A DNA stretch of 64,000 nt, taken from Corythucha ciliata (taxonomy: Eukaryota > Arthropoda > Insecta > Hemiptera > Tingidae). Positions 12,745 to 28,546 of this stretch are shown piece after piece. The DNA lies in contig CM075941.1 in the NCBI GenBank assembly GCA_038030265.1, forward strand, positions 46,376,164-46,440,163. The letters are read 5' to 3'. Numbering within the stretch: position 1 is the stretch's first letter; each line of letters begins with the position of its first letter. Below the pieces are notes generated by a model. That model saw only the letters and a list, made by a program, of their open reading frames with translations. It was not told where the DNA came from and made no database searches. The position numbers and the translations under genes were made by a program.

Positions 12745-15442
12745 GAATTCTAGAGGTGAATGACCTAGGGGTGGGCAGCTTCATTGGGGACAACGTCAGA
12801 TGCACCATTGGCTTTTTACAGGTGTAGGTATACGTATTCGGAGATCGGTAACTGGAAATCATCAATTTATGATCATCAGATACTGAATTTGCACCCAAAC
12901 GGTCACTATCCGTCGAAAACTAAATCACTAGTGAAAAACTGACGTTTTTAGACTTCTATTTCAGATTTTCCTGTCCAAAAACTGATGACTTTTCCCCCAG
13001 AGAATGATTTTGGAGCTGAACCTTTAATTTTGGTCCCCTAGACGGTAAACTGCGGTAATTTAGTCCCTCAATCTCGGTCCTTCCATCTTCGAGACGAATA
13101 GTCACCCGGGCCTGTCAACTGCCAAGTTGCAGTCCTCGTTATAAGCGCCTAGGCACCTCTTGGTCTTATAGCGATTTCCATTCAACACACTACACAAGTG
13201 TAGTGCAGCACCCTCTCCATAAACATATGTTTCAATTCAAAGAGGACTGGTGGGAAAACTTACACCAAACGATTGTATCGCATTGAACGAAAAACGCCAT
13301 TAGAAAAGAGACAGGAACTGTGGAGGAGCTGGCCTGAATTCCTTTAACATAAAGCTTGCGAAAAATCGTAGCCGTGGGTGTTTCTAGGGCTACGATTTTT
13401 TGCATGCATAACCTACTAAGTCTCTTGCGCTTGCACTAACAATTTTGACGTTTAAAACAGTTTTTTAACCACAAAAGCTTTTTTTTTTAGTGACCCGCCC
13501 AAATGGGTTTTTAGTGAGAAAAATCCGCGAAATGAAAGAAACAAAACATTATGATCCCTGGTAGTGACCGGACGGTTTATTTGAAATAGCCAGGCATTCC
13601 TGCTTCAAAAAAAGCGTTAGTGAGAAAAATACCGCCAAACTGGTTTGTTGACGAACTTAACCAACGAAATAAGTTTGTTAGAGAGCAAAACCCAGGAAAT
13701 TGATTCCCACTAAAATGAGTTTTTAGTAAGACAGACCCAATAAGTTTTATAGTTAGCAAAATCCACGAAATTTGTTTTTTAGCGAGCGATTTTCGAAAAA
13801 TTGTTTTTTATTGAGTTAAATATTAGCTAAAATCGGTTATATATAGTGCAAAAAATCAACGAAATCGTTCTCTGAATTGGGCCACAGACCCATCGGAATT
13901 GGTTAGCAGGCAACAAAAATTCCCGAAACAGGTTTATAAAATTCTCTTAAAATAGCCAGTTCACCCCCATTTCTGCTTCATAAAATTGACAATTTACTCA
14001 CAAAATTCACAATTTACTCATGAAATTGACAATTCACCCATGAAATTGACCATTTTTTTAAAAAATCGGTCTCATCCGCTAAAAATTGCAAGTTAGAGCC
14101 CAAATGAATGTTGGCTAGTTACTATACATATTAACAATAATCTCCAAAAGAACAAATGCCACTCGAGTCATAAGGCAAAATTAATACATTAGTTGAAGGA
14201 CCAAAAATAAAACTGTGAGGATAAATTACAATTTCCTCGTGAAATTAACCATTTCTGTTCGAATAGACAATTTTTTCATGAAATTGACAACCAGCGTATA
14301 TAAAATGGCAATTTCATCACAAATTTGGCGGTTTCCTCATAGAATTTTACTACTTTCTTTTAAAAAAAAAAACTGACAATGTCTTCACAAAATTGAAAAA
14401 GTTGTCATAATTAGACTACTTTCTTGTAATACATTCAATTTTCTTGGAAAATTGAAAATGTCCGCTTCTGATGGTCAATTCGCTAAAAAAAAAATGACAA
14501 TTTCCTCGTGATTATGACCATTTCCCATTAAAATTAACAATTCCTACGTACGATTTCCTCTTGAAATTCACGATTTCCTAATCAGACTGACAATTTCTTT
14601 ATAAAATTGAAAATTCCTACAAAAATGGCAATTTCATCACGAAGAACATGGAATGCCGAATTAAAACGGCAATTTCCTTATAAAACTGACAATTTCCTTA
14701 TAAAACTGACGATTTACTCATTAAACTGTCACCTTTTTAAACCAAAAATTTCCTCATTTTTGCGAGAATCAACCACACGTTAACAATTTCGTCGTGAAAC
14801 TGAAAAGTTTTTTCAATGAAATGGATAATTTCACGATAAAATTCCCTTGGTGAAGCGTTTCGCGTAAATTTTGCCCTTGACGTGGCTTTTCGCGTAAATT
14901 TTGCCCATTGGCGTTGGCTTTTCGCGAGTAAATTTCTCGGATTTGGCTGAACGAACGACCAATTTCGGGGATTTTTGATGCCGGAAAAACCAATTTTACC
15001 CGGGTGACTCAATATTCTGATTCTGATACCGATCCTCATGTTGGGTCACCCAGCGAAAGTGGGTTTGCTGGCAATAAAAATCCCGAAATTGATTGTTCAG
15101 CGAGCAAACTCTGAGGCAATTATTTTACAGTGAGCCAGATTCGGGGGAAATGTTTTTCTTTTGCGAGACAAATTAGCGAAATTTGGTATTTTAAAGAGCC
15201 AAATTTTCGTAAGCGAAATTCGAGAAATTGGTTTATTGCTGAGTCCAGGATCTGACGTGAGAAAATTTTTGATGAAACAAAATAATGTACCTGTTGGATT
15301 TTAAATGCTCGAATTCTTTTTGGTGGTTTCAGTGGGTGGGCAGCTGCCCCACTAAATCTGTGCTTTTGAGTTTAGGGGAGGGCAACTGCCCCACTCCTGC
15401 CTCCCTCTGGCTACCCCCATGGGCCCGTGTATTGTACAGCCC
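12745..15442 (+). mobile_element. Element III: modular minisatellite-bodied transposon, 5' truncated
   Basis: It starts inside the head module (CCTAGGGGTGGGCAGCTTC near 12760, then GATGCACC and ACTGATGAC segments like those of element II). The body is family C (about 13470-13970), family D (AAATTGACAATTTCCTC-like, about 13970-14860), then family C again (about 15050-15300). The tail (about 15340-15442) has GGTGGGCAGCTGCCCCAC and GGGGAGGGCAACTGCCCCAC and ends GGCTACCCCCATG. The extreme left terminus is missing and no target duplication was found. Confidence 0.55.
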
Positions 15443-17463
15443 GTCAAGAAGAACATGAACCCACGGACAGCGCTCTCTCATTCTACATATTTGTTGCAAC
15501 TCCACTTTCCCGACTGAACCGGTAACCGAAGTGGTTCCCAAAATCTATCTATCAAGGTGCATTTTTGAAGGCGAGGTTGCATGTAGGGGGTAAGGGGAAG
15601 TAGCCAGAAGGGCTCATGTAGCATGGGCAAGGTCCATGACCAGCTATAGTAGTCTGGCCCACTAATGAATGACAAAACTGAATTTTAGATGGCTAAATAC
15701 CCCGGAAGTATTTTACATTGAAAACACACGTGATGATCAAATCGGATGCTGACAATCGATAGCGTACAAAACCACAAGACCCATAAACTGTCTATTTGCT
15801 AAGAAAAGGGTTATTTTTCAATAGAAACTTGTAAATCTAGTTTGTAAACTGTCAATTATCCCATAGCACTCATCAGTCCCCTTATTACAGCCTTTTAATC
15901 TGACATTTGAGCCCAAAAATCTCACCATTCACCTGGTGTGTGGTGTGTACGTCCCCCACCCCTCATTTAGGTAAAAGTAAGTGTTTTGGATAAAGAGGTG
16001 GGAGGGGAGAGTAGTTTTAATATAATCGGCTTTATTAACGCCAACAGTCGAAATAATCGTGAAACCGCGAACCCTTTAAAAGACAGCCCTCATGCACGCT
16101 AGATTATGCCCTCCACACCTCCCCCCCCCAAACCTATACAATAACTTCTCATTTCGGTGCGGTGTATATGAATCAAGGGGACGGATGGACGAACGACGAG
16201 AGAGGGGGGAGGAGAAGAAAAAAAAAAAAGAAAGAGTCACAAGTCGAACCTGTGCGAGACACGACACCCCCTCGCATCTCCTCATAAGGACTGCATAATA
16301 TTTTTATTTTTTTGCTAATTTCGCACGCGCTGTCACGTCAGCGTATCCAACACGATCATTTACACGGTCCTTGACCGTGAAATAGCGTATCGCATCACAA
16401 CAATAACAAAAAAAAACCTTAAGACCCGACGAGCGTCTTTCAGGTGTGATTCTCACCGGAAATCGTCGTAATTGAAATGAAAGGAAGGGGGGGGGGGTTA
16501 AGAGGCCGAAAAAACCAAAGGAAACTATTTTGAAAAGAGGAAGTGTGTAAGGGGTTAGAGGAAACGTGTAATCCGCTTACCCTTAATCCACAAACTGGTG
16601 TGATTGGGGAATGGTTTAAGGGGGAAGGACAGTGTGGGTGCGAGGGGAAGGGTCTCCATTCCACACCCTCAAGAAAATACTGGGGAAAGATGCTAGTTGT
16701 TAAAAACGAAAAGGCCCTTGTTAAATGACCCATTATTGATGTAATTGAACGGGAAAAGAGGGACTTTTTGGGAGATATCTAGTTATTCTACGTTGCATGA
16801 TTTTTATTTATTATTCAAGGCAAGAGAAAGGAGGGGGTCTAGAAAAACTACCCTTCCTGACCGTTAAAAGCCATTTGATTGGCCCGCGCTACTACAAGAG
16901 GGATGACACTCACACCCTTACGACCCACCCTCTTTCAATATAACAATTCGATGCTTTTCATTCATAGTTTTTGTGAAGAAAAAAGACCATTTGTGTGACG
17001 TGGACATGCCCTTGAAGAGAGGGGTTCGAGTTTTAGTGGTGGGGAAACGTTTTTTGTTTTTTTTTTTTCCACCCTGAAGAAGTTGAGGTTCTCAACTCAT
17101 ACTAAAATAAACTGCCAGAGGCTGAGCAACGTCTTCGTTTTGTTGAGGAACTCTAGTGTGAGGGCGGTGAAATTGTTTACGTCGAGTAAATGTGCCAAGA
17201 AACAACAGCTTCTGACGTGGTAGGCAGGGAGTTTTGATGTGTGGTGGTTTCGTGTCAAAGAGTGAGGACGGGGGGAGGGGGTCTCAGGGCTTGGATAATT
17301 CGTCATTGTGCTCGAATTATCAAGTCAGCGGAAAAAAAATGATTTTAAAACGAACAAGAGCAGCTCCTTTAACTCAACAAACTAGGACTTTCTTTTTCAC
17401 CATATATGACTTGTAAAAAGATCGTTGACCCCTTTTTTAAAAAAACGTCGATTATTGTTTCAG
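15443..17463. other. Upstream region of single-minded, non-coding
   Basis: No coding exon recognised before the bHLH exon. The ATG at 17464 directly follows an acceptor (TTTCAG), so a 5' untranslated exon and the promoter should lie upstream, possibly here, but I cannot place them. Poly-purine and poly-G runs near 16200-16235 and 16485-16497 account for the spurious open frames. Confidence 0.4.
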
Positions 17464-22324
<4,861 letters not shown>

Positions 22325-24240
22325 TGTTTCAGAATGATGTGTTTGGACATTTTTTTGCCTGGACTTCCGAAAGAAGCCGCCCCGCGAACAAGTCCCAGAG
22401 TTGTTGCTAGTCAATGATTAATGAAAAATCTCTCCCCTGATTCCTTTCCCCCACCCTGTGCTAGTTACCGAAGTAAATCGAGCTGGTTTTGGATTTCTGT
22501 TTTGCAGAAAATACCCGCGTATACGACAATAACCAAAGACCAGCGATTGTTATTGAAATGTGTAAAAAAAAACTTATTATTATTAAATCAGTTCTTTACG
22601 ACTTCAGTATTTTTATGAAAACAATTTTTGAACATTCCAGTGATCTATCATGTAAATATTATAGGTTATCTATTAGTCACGTACTATGTAATTATGTAAG
22701 CTGTGTACTACAATCCTCTCCCCCTTCCATTCATTTTTTGTGAATCTCAATTTTTTATTGTGATGCCCAGTTTTTATTGTACCCACCTGGCACGTCTTCC
22801 ACTATTATTTTTATTCTATTTTTGTCTTTAAGAAAAAAACAAAATGGAATATCTTTAAGAGAACAACTTGTGTAAAGTAAACCTGCGAAGATAGTTTAGG
22901 TAATGAAAAGTAATACAAATTTGTGTATAAAAGAAAAGCTTATTGATGATGGAAATATTATTTTTTTGTCAAATTAAGAAATTTTTTCACATGAGACAGT
23001 CTTTGTTCATTGTGTACCCTGACTATCCTTAAGACTTTCCAGTGCCAGGCACTTTGGCATACCGTCCGGTGGCAGACTGAAACCTTGTTTCTATAGCGGT
23101 TTTGTTTACAAACGGCGCTGAGCTTTTCGAGATTCACTTTTGACATTTCCAACAGTCTCGTAATCCCCAACGCTCACGTTTTAGGATACCTCTAACCAGG
23201 ATTTCAGGGCGTCCGAGGCGCTGCTGTCAAAATATGACACTTACATCTGCACGCTTTTAAAATCTTTGATTCATATAGCTACCCCAAAATACCAATCATA
23301 AGTACTCAAGAGACCTCACTTCTCGGTGTTCCATTACTGCCTATAAGAAGTCGTCACAAAACCGAATTTGGGCCTCGGACTCTCAGTCAGAAACTCTGTA
23401 CCAGAGTTTTTCCTTCCACGCTAACCTCCCCACGAGTTGCCTGGGAAAGGTGATGGATGTAACGGTAATGTACCTCCAAATGAAGAGCTTCAGCCTGCCT
23501 CATGGTCAGATGGGTGAGACAAGGCGGAATTTCCTGCCTGAAGTTCGGAAGAAGTACTTTCTACGCTATCAAGCGGCTTCCAAATGTACTAATTCCAACT
23601 TTTGTAAATTGTAGAAATATTGTTAAACCTTTGTAATAATTGTAATATAGGCGTAAAAAGTCGGGTAACACCCGACTCAAATACTGCACCATGAGTTACT
23701 CAATACCTTTTATTTAATGATCAATTATGATAATTATGATCATAATTATGATTATTGCATAATTCAAGCCTTCATTAGTCAAGCAACAATTTTAACGGCC
23801 CTAAAGAGCCTCGGAAAAGAATTTCCGTTTGTTCAAACCTATTAGTACTAAATAGACCCACAATATTAAATCCCCCCCCCGCCGCCGCCACCACTACGAC
23901 CAGAAAAAGCATCTTCACGTGACTACAACCCCTCCGTCGTAAGTGAACAGATCGAGAAACGAAACATTCGGCTCTGTAACAGATAATTTAGCTCCTAAAA
24001 ACTATGACACTGATATCAGTCTGACATCAGTGAGACGCATAAAATAGAGAAACAGCAGGGTCTGCCCCCATCGTTTTAAGAGTGGGCGAGTGGCTATGTC
24101 CAGCTTTCCCGCCACTAAAAGCGTGATGCAGTTTGGCTCATATAAGTTAAATTGCTTAACCGCGAGAAACTCGCTATATTGAACTACAAAGAACCCACAA
24201 AGGGAGAGGAGCCGTCGAAGACAGCGATTTCACCCACTGA
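22325..24240. other. 3' side of single-minded and intergenic DNA
   Basis: The first few hundred bases are probably the sim 3' untranslated region; I saw no clear AATAAA to fix its end. An AT-rich palindromic patch (ATTATGATCATAATTATG and its surroundings) lies at about 23718-23757. The rest is unrecognised single-copy-looking DNA. No gene is supported. Confidence 0.4.
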
Positions 24241-26220
24241 ATTACTCCCACACATCGTTATGGCTCCATTTCTCTGGAAAATCGACCCCAGAATCGAGCA
24301 CATTCGACCGAGAAACCAGAAAATTTGATTCAAAACCAATCATGCGTGTTTCGAAAGCCTAAATTTGATATTTTGGCCGTTTGAAACAACTTCAAGGACA
24401 TTTGCACTTACAAATACAAATTTTGCGTTTCTGGATTTCTGGCCCCTAAGATGACAATTTTGACACTATTGGCGCTATACCATGTCCTTGGCAGAAAAAC
24501 AAGGGTCAGGGTGACGAGACGTCCGATTTTCCCCCGACATCTCCTACTTAGCGTCTGGGGACGTCCGGGCTCATTTTTCAGGTGTACGAGGTCAAAATTG
24601 GTCAGGTCTGGAGAGGTCAAAATTGTCCTCTTTTTTGTCCTACTTTTCATTCTCTATACTTATTCTAATGTCTGGTATTTCTATTCCCAATATCTTCCAC
24701 CTTCAGTCTTTAAACAAATCAGCGGGACTTAGCTGCAACGTCCCCATATGTCACCATATTTCGCCCTCACGGTCTTCATCAACTCTGGTGAGCCGCGGGT
24801 ATCCTCCCCAACTTGATTTTACCATGGTCAGAATTGGGTGGCACAAAAAGTGCCACCGCCCCCATTTCATCAGATCTCGACCAAATTTTCCTAGGTGCCA
24901 CCGAGGTAAAAACTTCAAATTTGTTTTAACTACTCGTACTTCCCCCGCACGGGTACAGCTATGTACAGGGGAAAAAGTGCCACCGCCCTCACATGGCCAA
25001 ATCTTCAAATTTATTTCAACCTAGGGTTCGTGTAGGAGTGTCAACATGCCAAATTTGGTCGAGATCTGGATGACATGTGGGGGCGGTGGCCTTTATTGTT
25101 TTGGTCAGCAGATTAGGAAGTCCCCTCCCGTGCACAGCCACCATATTGTTGTTCAATTTCACTCAAAAACCAGAAATTCACCCCACGATCCAGAACATTA
25201 GACCGACAATCCTGACAATGATTGGCTCACAGTCAAATTCAATACCAATCATGAGCGTTTGACACTTTCAAAAACAAAATATCGTCATTTTGAATCTCTA
25301 CGCAAGTTTTAAGGATTTTCGCTCTTTCAAAACTAGAAGCGGATTCTTCTTGTCCAAATCCCAATTTTTGGGATTTTGCTCTTTCAAAAACCAAATTTCG
25401 CCAAGTTTCGGTTAACTCAAAAACCAAAATTAGGGAAAAACGAACGAGGAAAAACAAATTTCGTGATTCTGGGCTTTTCAAAACTGTTTTTTTCGCTGAT
25501 TTTCACACTTTCAAATCCCAAATATTGTGGCTTTAACTATTTTATGAACACAGTTTGGCAGGTTTAGCCAACTCGAAAAATTAATTTCGCTCTTTCAAAA
25601 CTAAAATCCCGGATTTGGCTTATCCAAAACTCAAATTTCGTCATTTGGGGTCCTACAAATACAACGTTTTGACTGATTTCCACCCTTTAAAACCCTAATT
25701 TCACGGATTTGGCTAATTTAAACCCCGCTTTGACAGATGTTGGCTATTTCACAATACAAATTTTGTGTTTGGCTCTTTCCGGAATCCAGCAGTTGCACCG
25801 TTTTAGCCAATTCGAACAACTAAAATGAAATAAAAAACCATGTTTCATGATTTTGGCTGATTCAATCCCAATTTCACCAAAGATTTTCGCTCTTTCATAA
25901 CCAATACCGCGGATTTTCCACCATCAAATCCCAATTTTACGAGTTTTTCTATTTCAAACCTCAATTTTTCGTATTTTCATGCTTTCAAAAACCAAATTCC
26001 GCTGTCACAGCTCTTTTTAGAATAAGTTTCGCTAGTTCAAAATACACAAATTTGACTCTTTCAAAATGAAAATGCGATTCATGGATTTAGCTCATTCAAA
26101 AAACCAAATTTCGTCATTTTTGCTCTTACAAACTCAAGTTTTGCGAACTTTTTCTCTTTCAAAACAAAATTCGCGGATTTGGCTCGTTCAAAAATCATAA
26201 TTTCGTAAGACCAATAAAAG
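24240..26220. repeat. Family F degenerate array and flanking duplicated segments
   Basis: Units resemble GGCTCTTTCAAAACCAAATT with TTCG and GGATTT segments, about 30-40 bp apart, best from 25260 to 26220. A related non-repeat segment containing ACCAGAAA, GACCGA and CCAATCATG(A/C)G(T/C)GTTT occurs twice, at about 24248-24350 and 25135-25262. The middle (24838-25095) is bounded by inverted arms. Family F fragments recur at 38510-38770. Confidence 0.55.
24838..25095. repeat. Inverted repeat with arms of about 50 bp
   Basis: The left arm (GTGCCACCGCCCCCAT then AGATCTCGACCAAATTT) is matched in reverse by the right arm (AAATTTGGTCGAGATCTGG then TGTGGGGGCGGTGGC). The loop is about 150 bp. Possibly a small foldback element; no target duplication recognised. 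Confidence 0.6.
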
Positions 26221-26309
26221 AACATTTTTTTTGGAGACACAACTGTGTCACCCCGATAGGTATTACATTTGGTCTCTACTTGCTGTTCCCTCAGCGACCT
26301 TTTCGTAGA

Positions 26310-26437
26310 TGGACGAAATGTGTTGTGGTTCCCTACACAGATTATTATTGGACGAAATGCGTTGTGGTTTCCTCCACAGATTATTGGACGAAACGTGTTG
26401 TGGTTCCGTCCACAGATTATTGGACGAAATGGGTAAC
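26310..26437 (+). repeat. 36-bp tandem repeat, about 3.5 units
   Basis: Units start at 26310, 26349, 26385 and 26421, each opening TGGACGAAA(T/C)G and ending CCACAGATTAT. The first unit is 39 bp because of a TTATTA expansion. It lies about 130 bp upstream of the YAE1-family start codon and stays open in two frames, but codes for nothing recognised. Confidence 0.8.
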
Positions 26438-26570
26438 ATCACGCATTGCTGCCCCCAAAGTCATGAGACGTTGCTGGTCACTTGTAAAATAGTTGACCCG
26501 TGTCAAGCTACTAAAAATGACCGTGCTTATCACAGACGACGCACAATTCATCACCAGCGTCGCTTACACG

Positions 26571-27142
26571 ATGGACAGCTCAGACGAGGGTGAAATTGCT
26601 GTGCGAACATGGAAACGAGCGTCAGAACCTGTTTCTAAGGTTTTCCTGAAACCCATCCCGCTTCTTGCACAAGTTTGTAAAAGACGCAAAAAACTCGTAA
26701 TTTTTCACAGGAGGGGTTTAGAGAGGGTCACGATTATGGCAGCAAAGCGGCTCTCCAAAGTGGTTTCGACTTGGGATTCGGCGCCGGCTATAAGTCAGGC
26801 TACAATTTAGGCCTAAAACAAGGCGTTTTAAAGTACTTTTTTTCTTTTTTTTAAACCAATTAATGGAAAATTCAAACTAACTGCAAATATCTCAGCGCCA
26901 TGACGCATATCGATGATTTGGAACCACCGGCCGAGAGTAATCAACCGGTGGTCGATGGACACAAAGGGAATTGCCAAATGTGCCCTACCACGACGACAGG
27001 GTCCATAAAACTAGACATGGCCATGGCGTTTGACCAAGCGAGTGGCGACGAAAGCTTGAGTGATTTTAAAACTCGACAGGAATTAGCTAATGAGCTGATA
27101 TTCCAGGATCCCCTGTTGATGTGGGTCAAAAAATTGGGCTGA
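26571..27142 (+). CDS. YAE1/LTO1-family protein with GX3 repeats
   Basis: Three exons: 26571-26639, 26711-26832, 26896-27142, joining in frame to 145 aa. The N-terminus has an acidic stretch and a conserved-looking A.R.W (AVRTW). Exon 2 carries the hallmark series of glycines every four residues: G25, G29, G33, then G41, G45, G49, G53, G57, G61 (for example FGAGYKSGYNLGLKQG). This is the deca-GX3 pattern of yeast Yae1 and Lto1, which form a complex that delivers the ribosome-recycling ATPase Rli1/ABCE1 to the cytosolic iron-sulfur assembly machinery. The N-terminal W followed by K-EG(F/Y)R(E/D)G resembles YAE1 more than LTO1; the short length leaves LTO1 possible, so I give no symbol. The gene ends tail to tail with YIF1. 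An upstream in-frame ATG at 26517 would add 18 residues. AATAAA follows at 27188. Confidence 0.8.
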
Positions 27143-27187
27143 CCCTTTTTTTGACGGTTATTTTTTTAATTTATGTTGTAGGTACAA

Positions 27188-27193
27188 AATAAA
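27188..27193 (+). terminator. Poly(A) signal AATAAA of the YAE1-family gene
   Basis: Canonical hexamer 46 bp after the stop at 27142 and only 21 bp before the convergent YIF1 stop codon, so the two 3' ends probably overlap. Confidence 0.6.
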
Positions 27194-27213
27194 CGAATAA
27201 GATTCTATGTATA

Positions 27214-28267
27214 TTAATTTTGAGCCACGTCAAGTAAACTACGTGAAAGCCACCACATCATAAATGGCTGGGAAATGCCGATAAATAGCAGAAGATACAT
27301 TTTGCGTTTGCTCGAATAAAATTCGGAAGGAGGAGCATAACCAGTGCCAGAGTTGAGATTACTCATCACTTGGACTTTCAGCGCTCGAACCAGGAAGAAA
27401 ATTAGAGCAGCGCTGAAGTAAATGAGTCCTAGGTAGTAGCCTTTACTCAAGAACGGAATGCTCAGAAGAACTGAAACGATTATACCGATGAATTTATAGC
27501 CGGCGAAAGCGAGCAACTCGAACGTGTTAAGACTGGTGTCTATGTTGAACACGTAAATCGTTGCCAGTTGAAGGATGATTTCAAATATAATCCAAGCTAT
27601 CGCCTGCGTAGCAAAAATGGCCAGTTTGTCGGGGCTGAAGCGATCGTTCGCGCCAAGGGCAAGACCAACGACGAGCAGGTAAGTGACGTACGCCATCAAC
27701 GGTATGTACAAATCGGGACTGTTGACGTCTTCGCGGGGTGCTGCGGGACCAGACTCTCGGAGCTTTCTCGACCAGTCACCGTGTGTGAACGGAAATAAGA
27801 GGAGGCGAAGTTTCTTCGCCACGTAACTGGTGTCCACGAGGAAATAGTGTCGAAGCAGTGATACGGGCACGTACTTGGTCAACTCTTTGTCCACCATTTC
27901 ACGACCGCCCTGCATCAGCCTTGTGCCGTAGTGCATGGCCATGTTGGCCATCATCGGGTTTGAGAGAAGTTCATCTTGGAACGGAATACCTCCCATGGGA
28001 GTGTGACCACCACCTACGGGGGTCGAGTAGGCAAATTGTTGTGAGTACATCGGAGTTTGGGTCGAGTACTGGGGCGGTCCCATGTTTGGATATTGCGGGT
28101 AATATCCCTGATGAAGGAAGAGAACAAGTCAGTAAACAACTTCATGGAAACTCATATACACAGTTGCACTTCACCTGCTGTGGCTGCATGTACTCCTGCT
28201 CATTTTCAGGCCGTTTCAAGGGTTGTTGACCGCCGTAAAAACCACCCTGTCCCCCTTGATAACTCAT
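27214..28267 (-). CDS. YIF1: five-TM Golgi/ER membrane trafficking protein
   Basis: Minus strand, two exons: 28175-28267 (31 codons) and 27214-28107 (297 codons plus stop), joined in frame across a 67-bp intron, giving 328 aa. The N-terminus is a Gly/Gln/Tyr/Pro-rich cytosolic tail, then the family core: FQDELLSNPMMANMAMHYG, YVPVSLLRHYFLVDTSYV and KLRLLLFPFTHGDW. Five hydrophobic segments follow at about residues 164-184, 194-217, 226-250, 253-273 and 301-319. YIF1 proteins (YIF1A/YIF1B in vertebrates) partner with YIPF5/Yip1 and act in ER-Golgi vesicle transport. The length fits the family (about 290-330). The start ATG at 28265-28267 lies 279 bp from the divergent COA3 start, suggesting a shared promoter region. 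Whether it corresponds to A or B cannot be decided. Confidence 0.95.
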
Positions 28268-28546
28268 AATTTCAAATTCAGAAAGAAAGAACCATAAAAA
28301 TTCACTGAGAAAGTATCATTTATCACCGTGCAGATACGAACGTGTCATGACGAGGTAACCCCTACTATCACTATTTTCCTCCTCGAGCAGGTTATTCTTT
28401 AAATACACCGCGTTATATTGTGAAATGGTCTTAAATACGGGTAAATATCGCTTAAAACTTATTAATTTAAGGCTGTTTTAATGAGATTTTTGCTTCCTTT
28501 ACGTATTTGAAAAAGCCTGAACACCAGCGATCATTCAATTGTGGAT
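28268..28546. promoter_or_regulatory. Likely bidirectional promoter of YIF1 and COA3
   Basis: Only 279 bp separate the divergent start codons and must hold both 5' leaders and promoters. I see no clear TATA box or other named element; the assignment rests on spacing alone. Confidence 0.5.

Noticed and set aside
16564..17219. Three ACGTG motifs upstream of single-minded (16564, 16998, 17215), the Sim:Tango site, suggesting autoregulation
   Set aside because: A 5-bp motif is expected about this often by chance in 1-2 kb; without conservation it cannot be called.
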